Positions 45,127-52,801 of a stretch of 64,000 nucleotides of DNA are shown piece after piece. A model generated the notes under the pieces. That model was not told the origin of the DNA. It saw only the letters and a program-made list of their open reading frames with translations, and did no database searches. Each line of letters starts with the position of its first letter. The stretch's first letter is position 1. The position numbers and the translations under genes were made by a program. The DNA comes from Streptomyces sp. ADI95-17 (GTDB lineage: Bacteria; Actinomycetota; Actinomycetes; Streptomycetales; Streptomycetaceae): positions 457,921 to 521,920 of the forward strand of contig NZ_ML123050.1 of the NCBI RefSeq assembly GCF_003846175.1, read 5' to 3'.

Positions 45127-45957
45127 TCAAGCCTGCCCGGTGAGGAACCGGCGGGCGCCGCGCAAGGTCGTACGGAGCCGGCGCCGGGTGGCGCGGCTGT
45201 CGAGGCGGATGTCGAGCCCTCCGGGAAGGGAGCTGCCGGCCCGCAGGCCCGAGGGCAGGCGTGCGGCGTCGAGCCCGTCGCGCCGGGCGATGAGAGTGCC
45301 CAGTTCATGGCGGCTCATGGCGTCGGATCCTGCCAGATGGTGAACGCCCGTCGAATCCGCGGTCGCGAGTTCCAGCAGGGCGGCGGCCAGATCGGCGACA
45401 TGCACCGGGCATCGGATGTCGTCGGTGAACAGGACGCCGTCGCGGCTGCCGGCCGCGAGTTCGTGCACCGCGCGTACGTGCTCGGACCGCCGGTCGTCGC
45501 CGATGATCAGGGAGGTACGGGCAATGACCGCGTCCGTGTGCACGAGACGGACCCCCGTCTCCGCCGCGGCCTTCGCCGCACCGTAGGGAGTCAGGGGGTC
45601 GGGGCGGCAGGCTTCGTCGTAGTGGACGTCGGCGCCGGAGAAGACCGCGTCGCTCGATACATGGATCAGCCGGCTGCCGTACTTCGCCGCGGCCATCGCC
45701 AGGCGGACGGGGCCCTCCGCCGTGACCGCCCAGTCGGCTCCGCCGCTCGTCGCGTTGACGATCACGCGTGGTGCCACCCCGGCCACGACCGCCTCGACGC
45801 GACCGGAGGCTCGCAGGTCGAGGGCGTGCCAGGCGATATCCCCGGCGCTGCCGGGTCTCGTCGCGAAGGTGGCGGCCGTCGGGTGCCCCGCCGCCACCGC
45901 CTTCCTGACCAGCTCGCTGCCCAGGAATCCGCTGCCGCCAACCACCAGGAGTGTCAT
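45127..45957 (-). CDS. NAD-dependent epimerase / dTDP-4-dehydrorhamnose-reductase-like protein
   Basis: 276 residues, an extended SDR of the RmlD type. Cofactor motif GGSGFLG (6-12). The substrate part has HVSSDAVFSG and Y-G-A-A-K, the RmlD-like catalytic Tyr/Lys, and ARTSLIIGDD. No other deoxysugar genes are nearby, so the actual substrate is open. It is divergent from the TetR gene with 130 bp between the starts, and may be controlled by it. Confidence 0.82.
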   Translation of the reverse strand: MTLLVVGGSGFLGSELVRKAVAAGHPTAATFATRPGSAGDIAWHALDLRASGRVEAVVAGVAPRVIVNATSGGADWAVTAEGPVRLAMAAAKYGSRLIHVSSDAVFSGADVHYDEACRPDPLTPYGAAKAAAETGVRLVHTDAVIARTSLIIGDDRRSEHVRAVHELAAGSRDGVLFTDDIRCPVHVADLAAALLELATADSTGVHHLAGSDAMSRHELGTLIARRDGLDAARLPSGLRAGSSLPGGLDIRLDSRATRRRLRTTLRGARRFLTGQA

Positions 45958-46052
45958 GACGCGCCACGGTAGAGGATCCTCCCTCCGGCCGTGGCACCCG
46001 GATCCGGTTGCTGGCGGGCCCGGCCGGGCATGCGCACACCCGGAAAAGAATT

Positions 46053-46083
46053 TTGCACAACGCGCAAACTTGCATAGCATGCA
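46053..46083 (+). promoter_or_regulatory. Promoter with overlapping palindromes before the TetR gene
   Basis: TTGCAC (46053-46058) and TAGCAT (46075-46080) are spaced by 16 nt, a plausible -35/-10 pair. ATG 46088 lies 7 nt after the -10, suggesting a leaderless transcript. The -35 overlaps an imperfect palindrome, TTGC...GCAA (46053-46067), and the -10 overlaps TGCATagcATGCA (46071-46083). These are natural sites for autorepression by the TetR product. Confidence 0.55.
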
Positions 46084-46087
46084 CTTC

Positions 46088-46711
46088 ATGAGTGCCGACA
46101 CCACCGCCAGCGTCGACGACACGGCCCTCGGGCTGCGCGAGCGCAAGAAGCGCGCGACGCGCAACGCGCTGGCGGACGCGGCACTGCGTATGGCTGCGGA
46201 CCGCGGGATCGAGAACGTGACCGTGGAAGCGGTCACCGATACGGTCGGCGTATCCATGCGCACCTTCTTCAACTACTTCGCGTGCCTTGAGGACGCGATC
46301 ACCCGCCCCGCCCAGGACAACGCCGAGCGGACCCGTAGGGCGGTACTCAACGCGCCGGACGAACTCACGGCGCTCAACGCCCTGCGCGAGGCGATCGGCC
46401 AGGAACTCGCCCACATCGAGGAGGACCACGAACGCTGGGAGCTCCAGATGGCGGTGCTCAGGACGAGCCCCTCGCTGCTGCCCAGCTTCCTGGCCGCCCG
46501 GGGTGCGGACGAGCGCGCGCTGATCACCGCCGTGGCCGAGCGCCTCGGCCAGGATCCCGAGTCCGATCTCCACCCCAGGCTCCTCGCACACGTGGCACTC
46601 GCCGCCGTGCGCGCCGCCGTCGAGCTCTGGGTGGCCTCCGGCCGCACCCGTACGTTCCAGAGCATCTACCACGAGGCGTTCGCCTCGCTGGCCGCCGGCC
46701 TGAACGACTGA
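46088..46711 (+). CDS. TetR-family regulator
   Basis: 207 residues. The HTH is at about 18-65: LRERKKRATRNALADAALRM, VTVEAVTDTVGVSMRTFFNYF. The C-terminal ligand domain belongs to the AcrR/MftR-like type (acyl-CoA regulator-like, with ELAHIEEDHERWELQM). It is followed by a 14-TMS MFS exporter gene after 82 nt and probably represses it. ATG 46088 or ATG 46079; no ribosome site for either, consistent with leaderless translation. Confidence 0.9.
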   Translation: MSADTTASVDDTALGLRERKKRATRNALADAALRMAADRGIENVTVEAVTDTVGVSMRTFFNYFACLEDAITRPAQDNAERTRRAVLNAPDELTALNALREAIGQELAHIEEDHERWELQMAVLRTSPSLLPSFLAARGADERALITAVAERLGQDPESDLHPRLLAHVALAAVRAAVELWVASGRTRTFQSIYHEAFASLAAGLND

Positions 46712-46732
46712 AGCACAAACGACTGAAGCACA
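46703..46732. repeat. Perfect 15-bp tandem duplication over the TetR stop codon
   Basis: AACGACTGAAGCACA occurs at 46703-46717 and again at 46718-46732. The first copy contains the N-D-stop end of the TetR gene, so the second copy is a noncoding duplicate of the gene terminus. Confidence 0.9.
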
Positions 46733-46738
46733 TCCGAA

Positions 46739-46755
46739 GGCCCCGCACCGGGGCC
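46739..46755 (+). terminator. Small hairpin between TetR and the MFS gene
   Basis: GGCCCCG (46739-46745) pairs with CGGGGCC (46749-46755) across a 3-nt loop. It sits 38 nt before the exporter ATG. It may be a weak terminator or an attenuating or stabilising structure within a tetR-MFS transcript. Confidence 0.45.
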
Positions 46756-46793
46756 GTTCACCCGAGTCACCAGAGAATGAGGAACGCCAGCCG

Positions 46794-48389
46794 ATGAGCG
46801 CTGCCGTCACACCCGAAGCCGGCACGGCCGGTGCGCCCGAGGGGGCCGCACCAGCCATGACGCGTCGTCAGATACTCCAGGCCATGTCGGGCCTGATGGC
46901 CGGCATGTTCGTGGCCATCCTGGCCTCCACCGTGGTCTCCAACGCACTTCCCCGGATCATCGCCGACCTGAACGGCACCCAGTCCTCGTACACCTGGGTG
47001 GTCACCGCCGAACTTCTGGCGATGACGGCGACCGTCCCGATCTGGGGCAAGCTGTCCGACCTGTACGACAAGAAGCTGCTCATCCAGCTGTCCCTCTCGA
47101 TGTTCGTCGTCGGCTCGCTCGTCGCCGGCTTCTCGCACAGCGTCGGTCTGCTGATCGTGAGCCGTGTGGTGCAGGGCATCGGCGCCGGCGGTCTCACGGC
47201 GCTCGCCCAGGTCGTGATGGCGGCGATCATCCCGCCGCGTGAACTCGGCCGCTACTCCGGCATCTTCGGCGCCGTGTTCGCCGTCGGCACCGTCGCGGGA
47301 CCGCTCATCGGCGGTGTGCTCGTGGACACCTCCTGGCTGGGGTGGCGCTGGTGCTTCTTCATCGGTGTGCCGTTCGCGCTGCTGGCGATCGTGCTGCTCC
47401 AGCTCACCCTGAGGCTGCCCACGGTCCGCAGAGAAGTGAAGATCGACTATCTCGGCGCCGTCCTCATCATGAGCGGGGTCAGCGCACTGCTGCTGTGGGT
47501 GACCCTCGCCGGCAACCGGTTCGACTGGGCCTCGTGGCAGACCGCCGCTCTGGTCACCGCCGGTGTGGTCCTGCTGCTCGCCGCGGTACTGGTCGAGTCC
47601 AAGGTCCAGGAACCGATCATCCCGCTGGACATCTTCCGCAACCGCACGGTGGCGCTGACGACCGTGGCGAGCCTGCTGGTGGGCGTGGCCATGTTCGGTG
47701 GCACGGTGTTCCTCTCCCAGTACTTCCAGATCTCGCTCGGCAAGACGCCGACCGCCGCGGGTCTGATGAGCCTGCCGATGATCCTCGGTCTGATGATCTC
47801 CACGACCGTCGCCGGGCAGATCATCTCCGCCCGGGGCAAGTGGAAGGGCTTCCTGATCGCGGGCGGCATCATCATGACCGCGGGCATGGGCCTGCTGTCC
47901 ACGATCAGCGCGGACTCCTCGTTCGGGCTGCTCAGCGTCTACATGGTGGTGCTCGGTGTGGGCGTCGGCATGCTGATGCAGAACCTGGTGCTGGCTGCCC
48001 AGAACGACGTACCCGCCTCGGAGCTCGGCGCGGCGACCTCGGTGCTGTCGTTCTTCCGCAGCCTCGGTGGAGCGATCGGCACGAGCGCGCTGGGCGCCGT
48101 GCTCAGCCACCGGGTGGCGAGCGAGATGGCCAAGGGCTTCGGCGGGGCGGCGGACAACGGGGGCGCCGGCCACGGCGTTCCCGACCTCTCCAAGCTTCCC
48201 GAACCGGCCCGGGAGATCGTCGAGCACGCGTACGGGGTCGCGACCGCGGATGTCTTCCTGATCGGAGCCCCCTTCGCGTTCCTCGCCCTGATCGCGGTGC
48301 TGTTCATCAAGGAGAAGCCGCTCAAGACGCAGAGCGGCATGGCACGGCTCGCGCAGGAGAACGCCGCTGCGGTGGAGTCGACACACTGA
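46794..48389 (+). CDS. MFS exporter, DHA2 (14-TMS) type
   Basis: 531 residues with 14 predicted membrane helices. Motif A reads GKLSDLYDKKLLIQLS, and motif C-like VFAVGTVAGPLIGGVLV marks an antiporter. The opening MSGLMAGMFVAILASTVVSN is typical of DHA2 drug:proton exporters next to TetR genes. Possible substrates include a toxic intermediate or product of the neighbouring oxidation pathway (speculative). Confidence 0.93.
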   Translation: MSAAVTPEAGTAGAPEGAAPAMTRRQILQAMSGLMAGMFVAILASTVVSNALPRIIADLNGTQSSYTWVVTAELLAMTATVPIWGKLSDLYDKKLLIQLSLSMFVVGSLVAGFSHSVGLLIVSRVVQGIGAGGLTALAQVVMAAIIPPRELGRYSGIFGAVFAVGTVAGPLIGGVLVDTSWLGWRWCFFIGVPFALLAIVLLQLTLRLPTVRREVKIDYLGAVLIMSGVSALLLWVTLAGNRFDWASWQTAALVTAGVVLLLAAVLVESKVQEPIIPLDIFRNRTVALTTVASLLVGVAMFGGTVFLSQYFQISLGKTPTAAGLMSLPMILGLMISTTVAGQIISARGKWKGFLIAGGIIMTAGMGLLSTISADSSFGLLSVYMVVLGVGVGMLMQNLVLAAQNDVPASELGAATSVLSFFRSLGGAIGTSALGAVLSHRVASEMAKGFGGAADNGGAGHGVPDLSKLPEPAREIVEHAYGVATADVFLIGAPFAFLALIAVLFIKEKPLKTQSGMARLAQENAAAVESTH

Positions 48390-48403
48390 TCCCGCAGGGA
48401 CGC

Positions 48404-48455
48404 CGAGACCACTGGCCCGCAGCGATCGGCCGATCGCTGCGGGCCAGTGGTCTCG
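48404..48455. terminator. 52-bp perfect palindrome, bidirectional terminator
   Basis: Arms 48404-48429 and 48430-48455 are exact reverse complements, 26 bp each with no spacer; the outer end is CGAGACCACTGG and the centre is GATCGGCCGATC. It lies between convergent stops at 48389 and 48460, so both transcripts would form the same hairpin. Confidence 0.88.
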
Positions 48456-48459
48456 TCCG

Positions 48460-49236
48460 TCAGTCGGTGGAAGGGGCCGGCCAGGCGCCCGACGGCGCTC
48501 CGCGGTTGGGTTTCTTTCCGGTGGAGCGGTTGCTGATGAGCGCCTGCCGGATCTGCGCCGCGGTCGCCCGTGCGTGTTCCGAGGTGGAGATCGCCTCTGC
48601 CGTGGCGGGGACGAAGCGGTGGGCCGGCCGCCGGCAGTACGGGCAGGACGCTCCGTCGGCGAGGAGGTAGCCGTCCTCGCACGCCCGGTTCGAGCAGCTG
48701 CTGGGGCGTACGAGGGCCTCGGCGATCTCCTGGGGCGCCCAGCGGCGACGGTTCTCCTCGTCGCGTTCGTGGATCGCGTGCGACCAGCGGTTGCTCCAGC
48801 GCCTCTCGATACGGTCGAGGAGCTGGGCGGCCGTCCGGTGCTTGAGCTCCTCGAACAGGATGTCGGGCAGGGTGCGTGGAACCCGGTGCCCGAGCGCCTG
48901 GAGCAGCGGCTGGGGAAAGCCCTGCATGATGAAGCGGATCGGGTCGTTGCCCGGGCTCTGCTTCCACTGCTGGCAGTGGCAGACTCCCCCGTCGGGCAGC
49001 GGGCTGTGGCAGCGGGTGCACAGTCCGCGGCAGTCGACGCAGATCCCGTCGTTGAGCCCGTCCAGGTGTGACGCGGGCGCTCTGCCGCATTCGCGGCAGC
49101 AGGCCGCGCACAGCCCGCACAGCCGCTCGTTGCCCTGCTGGGTCGTCCAGTTCCGCTGCTGGCAGCGGCAGCACAGGCTGGTGTTGCAGTAGTCGCTGTG
49201 CTCGCCGTTGTGCCGGCCGAGGGGAGCGAAGGACAT
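48460..49236 (-). CDS. Cys-rich protein with several zinc-ribbon-like motifs
   Basis: 258 residues. The N-terminal 90 residues carry many C-x2-C or close pairs: LCCRCQQRN, LCGLCAACCRECG, ICVDCRGLCTRCHS and VCHCQQW. Two more pairs are CSNRACEDG and CPYCRRPAH near residues 190-215. The middle is helical (RFIMQGFPQPLLQALG, DILFEELKHRTAAQLLDRIE). It probably binds several zinc ions and perhaps nucleic acid or protein. Similar proteins are found in Streptomyces with no known role. GAGGA lies 6-7 nt before ATG 49236. Confidence 0.78.
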   Translation of the reverse strand: MSFAPLGRHNGEHSDYCNTSLCCRCQQRNWTTQQGNERLCGLCAACCRECGRAPASHLDGLNDGICVDCRGLCTRCHSPLPDGGVCHCQQWKQSPGNDPIRFIMQGFPQPLLQALGHRVPRTLPDILFEELKHRTAAQLLDRIERRWSNRWSHAIHERDEENRRRWAPQEIAEALVRPSSCSNRACEDGYLLADGASCPYCRRPAHRFVPATAEAISTSEHARATAAQIRQALISNRSTGKKPNRGAPSGAWPAPSTD

Positions 49237-49318
49237 GGTGCTTCCTCTTTTCGTGCCCGCGCACGGTGTTGCTCCGTACAGACTACGGGCTGCCCGGCCG
49301 TGCCCGGTGGCCAAGCGC

Positions 49319-49590
49319 TCAGGCGTCCTCCTTGATGAACCGGCGCAGTTCCTGGGCGAGTGCCGCCGGATTGTCCATGGGGACCAGTGTTCCGGCCTCG
49401 GGGATCTCGACGTACCGCCCACGCGGCAGCAGTTCGGCGAGGCGCCGTCCGGTCCTGTGCGGCACCATCCGGCCTTCCGCGCCCCAGGCCACCAGTGCCG
49501 GCCGGTCGAAGTGCCGCAACCGTTCGGCGGCCCGCAGGTAGGTGTCCTTCTGGGTGGAGCGCAGAAAGCGGGCGAGGTCCCGGCGGAGCC
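49319..49590 (-). pseudogene. C-terminal fragment of an alpha/beta hydrolase
   Basis: The minus strand reads DLARFLRSTQKDTYLRAAER, then LRHFDRPALVAWGAEGRMVP, GRRLAELLPRGRYVEIPEAG and a helical end AALAQELRRFIKEDA. This is the last third of a MhpC-type hydrolase: the acid strand is present (usual D replaced in the WGAEGRMVP segment), and the expected catalytic His (G-x-x-H) is replaced by G-T-L. The nucleophile half is missing; homology stops at about 49590, where the TetR fragment begins on the other strand. Confidence 0.65.
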
Positions 49591-49593
49591 GCG

Positions 49594-49989
49594 TATCTGG
49601 AGCTGATCGGCAGTCTGTTCGCCGACCCCGAGGCGGATCCGGCAGCCGCCACCGTCGCCGCCTTCACCGGCGCGGCCGAGACTCTCCGGGAACTGGACTT
49701 CACCGACCCGTGCCCGATCGCCACCGTGGCGCTGGAGGTCGCCAGTACGCACGAGGCGCTGCGTCGCGCGACGGCGGACGTCTTCGCCTCGTGGATCGAG
49801 GCCCTCGCCGGCTTCTACGCCAGGGCGGGCATCGAGGCGGAAACCGCCCGGGACACCGCGGGGTCGGTGATCGCCCTGCTGGAAGGGGCCTTCATGCTCG
49901 GTCGCGCGGCCCACGACACCGCTCCGGTCCTCGCCGCGGCCAGGGCATCCGCCGCGATCGTCCGCGATGCCCTGGGCCGGGCCGGGTAG
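49594..49989 (+). pseudogene. C-terminal domain of a TetR regulator, 5' end deleted
   Basis: The frame reads YLELIGSLFADPEADPAAAT, CPIATVALEVASTHEALRRA, FYARAGIEAETARDTAGSVI and ALLEGAFMLGRAAHDTAPVL to TAG 49987-49989. This is the whole ligand/dimer domain of an LmrA/YxaF-like TetR protein. The HTH (about 60 residues) is absent. Upstream in-frame codons run antisense through the hydrolase fragment. Confidence 0.7.
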
Positions 49990-50018
49990 CACCGGGCCCG
50001 GGCGGGGCCATCCGGCCG

Positions 50019-50876
50019 TCAGGTGGTGGCCAGGAGCAGGTCCTCGCCGCTCGACGGGCGAAGTCCGTCGGCCCGATCCGCGAAGTAGCGCTCGGCCAGC
50101 AGCGATCCCGGAACGTGCCGGGCGTCCGCGAGACCCGCTTCTTGAGCCAGTGCCAGCATCTCCTGCGGGGTGTAGAAGCTGACGAACGGCGTTCCCGATG
50201 CCCGGGCGCCCTCTTCCGACTTCTGGAGTCCGGGGCGGTCGGCGTCGTCGAGCAGTTCGGTCGGCAGCAGAAACGTCATGGCGAGGGTCGAGCCGGGAGC
50301 GAACGATGCGATCCGGCCCAGGGTGGCCGCGGTGGCGTCCCTGGTGAGGTACATCGTGACGCCGGTGGAGACGACGACGGCCGGCCGGGCCGGGTCGAAG
50401 CCTGCCGCGGTCAGCCGCTCCGTCCAGGAGTCGTCGGCCTCGAAATCGACCGGCACCAGTCTCAGCCCGTCGGGGATGCCATGGCCGAGTTCGAACAGGC
50501 GTCGGCGCTTCCATGCCTGGGGGCCGGGCCGGTCCACCTCGAAGACCCGCAGCCGGGAGGCGATCTCCGGCCTGCGCTGGGCGAAGGTGTCCAGGCCGGC
50601 ACCCAGCACCACGTACTGGTCGACACCCTGACCGGCCTGCTCGACCACCAGGTCCTCGATGAAACGGGCACGGGCCACGACGGCCGCCCGGAACCCGCTG
50701 GTGGTGAGCGGGTCCATGTCCGGGCGGCGGCGCCAGCCGTCGTCGGGGGCCGCCAGCCGCAGGCCGATCTCGTCCTCGAACACATGGGGCGGAGAATCGA
50801 CCTGAACGTGCATCGCCCGCCAGAGTGCGACCCGCACGGCCGTGCTGTCCGGTGCCTCGGTCCGCTGGTCTGCCAC
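50019..50876 (-). CDS. SAM-dependent methyltransferase, leucine carboxyl methyltransferase-like family
   Basis: 285 residues. The Mycobacterium/Streptomyces LCMT-like family (often PF04072). QYVVLGAGLDTFAQRRPEI is motif I, VFEVDRPGPQAWKRRRL holds the ribose-binding acid, and VVVSTGVTMYLTRDAT is the motif-IV region. The targets of these proteins are mostly unknown; some modify natural products. GTG 50876 has AGGAGA 7 nt upstream. Confidence 0.9.
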   Translation of the reverse strand: MADQRTEAPDSTAVRVALWRAMHVQVDSPPHVFEDEIGLRLAAPDDGWRRRPDMDPLTTSGFRAAVVARARFIEDLVVEQAGQGVDQYVVLGAGLDTFAQRRPEIASRLRVFEVDRPGPQAWKRRRLFELGHGIPDGLRLVPVDFEADDSWTERLTAAGFDPARPAVVVSTGVTMYLTRDATAATLGRIASFAPGSTLAMTFLLPTELLDDADRPGLQKSEEGARASGTPFVSFYTPQEMLALAQEAGLADARHVPGSLLAERYFADRADGLRPSSGEDLLLATT

Positions 50877-51066
50877 GACGTTCTCTCCTGACCGCCGCTC
50901 GCGGCGCTCGTTCGCCGGGCCCCTTCGGCCGCGGGCGTACCCCCATGGGAGACGATGCACGCTACTCGTACCGGCCGGGCCGTGCGACGCCGCACCGGGC
51001 GAAATCCGACAGGGCCGCGTCCGATTTCCGCCAGCACCCGGACGGGCGTCTGCGGATGCTGGAGCC

Positions 51067-51567
51067 ATGACCACGACCTACGAGGTGCGGGCCATCGACC
51101 CCACCGTACTGAAGCAGCTTCGGGAGCGGGACGACGCCGGTCGTGCCCGGACGCCCGTCACCGATCCGGAGGGCGGTGCCCCGCTGCGCTGCTGTCTGCG
51201 GCACAGCGAGGCGGGTGAGCGGATCGTCCTCGTCTCGTACGCGCCGTTGCGGCGCTGGGCGGCGGAGGCGGATGCCGAGCCCGGACCGTACGACGAGTGC
51301 GGTCCGGTCTTCGTCCACGCCGAGGAGTGCGACGGAGCGGCTTCCGGCACCGTCTACCCGGTCGAACTTCACGGTGCCCGCCGGGTGTTGCGCGCCTACG
51401 ACGATCGGGGGCACATCCTCGGCGGGCGGCTGATCGAGATCCCGAAGGAGCGGGCCGCCGAGGTGGACGACGCGCTGCACGAGGTCTTCTCCGATCCGGA
51501 AGTGGCCCTCGTGCACGTCCGTGCGGTCGAATTCGGCTGTTTCATGGTCGAGGCGCGGCGCCGGTAG
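51067..51567 (+). CDS. DUF1203 family protein
   Basis: 166 residues. Family pattern: RCCLRHSEAGERIVLVSYAP, then GPYDECGPVFVHAEEC, RRVLRAYDDRGHILGGRLI and ALVHVRAVEFGCFMVEARR. The conserved Cys/His positions (C-C-L-R, HAEEC) suggest a metal or redox role, but the function is unknown. ATG 51067 follows GGAG closely. Confidence 0.88.
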   Translation: MTTTYEVRAIDPTVLKQLRERDDAGRARTPVTDPEGGAPLRCCLRHSEAGERIVLVSYAPLRRWAAEADAEPGPYDECGPVFVHAEECDGAASGTVYPVELHGARRVLRAYDDRGHILGGRLIEIPKERAAEVDDALHEVFSDPEVALVHVRAVEFGCFMVEARRR

Positions 51568-52134
51568 GCGAGGCGGAGGGTGCCGCTCCGCGCAGCCACG
51601 CGGTCGGGTGGCGAGTGTCCGACCGTCCCTGCGGAGCCGGTGACGGCTGAGGCCACCGCTTCGGTCCCGGGCCGTCCGGTTGCGGCCATGCCCATCCGGT
51701 GTGGGCCGTGGTGGCGTGCCGCCCCATCTCCCTCGGCCGGGCGTCGGCCCCGGCGGCCGGAATCATGCGCCTGCACCGCCGACAGCGCGGGCACATGTTT
51801 CCGGCGCCGCTGGGGGTGAGGAGCACTCGGGTCTGCCACAGCCTCGTCCGCCGACGCTGCGCAGTAACTCCACCTCCCCAGCGGCACTCCCAGCCTGCCG
51901 CACGACACGGCACATCGGCGCACGTCGAACCGCAGGTCGGTACACGTATCTGCGCCGCCGGACCCGTCTCACCCCGATGGCGTCGGCATACGTACCGGCG
52001 TTGGGACGGGTATACGTACGGCTGTGGGGCGCGGCCGTGACTCGTCTTCGTCCGGGTCCGAGCACGCTCGCCGCTCACCGGTCTGACGTGGATATTTGGT
52101 GGCAGGCACGACCGCCGGTGGTGATGATCACGGC
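51568..52134. other. 567-bp gap with three ACGTA-core sites
   Basis: No convincing gene. The palindrome TACGTA occurs at 51989-51994 and 52013-52018 (24 bp apart), with a related TACACGTA at 51941-51948. The sites lie 120-190 bp before the acetyltransferase gene. They may be regulator half-sites. The remainder shows no hairpin or coding signal that could be supported. Confidence 0.3.
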
Positions 52135-52713
52135 ATGCATGTCTTCCTGGAGACCGAGCACCTGGTGCTGCGCCCGTTCACCGACACCGGCAGCGACGTC
52201 GATCGCCTGTTCGCGCTGGAAAACGACCCCGATGTCATGCGCTTCATCAACGGCGGCCGGCCGACGAGCCGCGAGGCGATCCGGGCACGGACCCTGCCGC
52301 GGCTCCTCCACGACCATCCGTGCTTCGGCACCCGTGGCTACTGGGCCGCCGACGAGAAGACCACCGGGACGTTCCTGGGCTGGTTCGCGTTCCGCCCGCT
52401 CGACGAACAGAGCCCGCTCGTGGTCGAGCTCGGCTACCGGCTGAACAAGGCCGCCTGGGGCAAGGGATACGCCACCCAGGGTTCGCGGGCCCTGATCGAC
52501 AAGGGGTTCACGGACCTCGGAGTGCAGCGGGTCACCGCGAACACGATGACGGTGAACACGCGGTCCCGACGTGTGATGGAGAAGGCCGGGCTGTCGTTCC
52601 TCCGGAGCTTCACCGAGGACTGGCCGGAGACGATCCCGGGTTCCGAGCATGGTGACGTCGAGTACGAACTCGTCCGGGCCGGCTGGGAGCAGAAGCGGGA
52701 GCAGCGCCGGTAG
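52135..52713 (+). CDS. GNAT acetyltransferase, RimJ/RimL type
   Basis: 192 residues. LETEHLVLRPFTDTGSDVDR is the typical opening. VELGYRLNKAAWGKGYATQG contains the acetyl-CoA loop (W-G-K-G-Y-A), and VTANTMTVNTRSRRVMEKAG is the signature of RimJ/RimL-like N-acetyltransferases. May acetylate a protein N-terminus or a small molecule. ATG 52135 was selected to begin just before strand 1. Confidence 0.9.
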   Translation: MHVFLETEHLVLRPFTDTGSDVDRLFALENDPDVMRFINGGRPTSREAIRARTLPRLLHDHPCFGTRGYWAADEKTTGTFLGWFAFRPLDEQSPLVVELGYRLNKAAWGKGYATQGSRALIDKGFTDLGVQRVTANTMTVNTRSRRVMEKAGLSFLRSFTEDWPETIPGSEHGDVEYELVRAGWEQKREQRR

Positions 52714-52801
52714 CCGTCGATGTGCCGAGTCGGCCGGCGAACCGAGCAGCCGGGAACCGGCGGCCCGTCAGCGGTTCGCCGAACTCAGCGGTTCGTCGGA
52801 A

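Noticed and set aside
46767..49724. Very long minus-strand open frame (985 codons) across the MFS and Cys-rich genes
   Set aside because: It runs antisense or out of frame to two well-supported genes; its composition (runs of Arg/Gly/Asp/Gln) is typical of shadow frames in GC-rich DNA.
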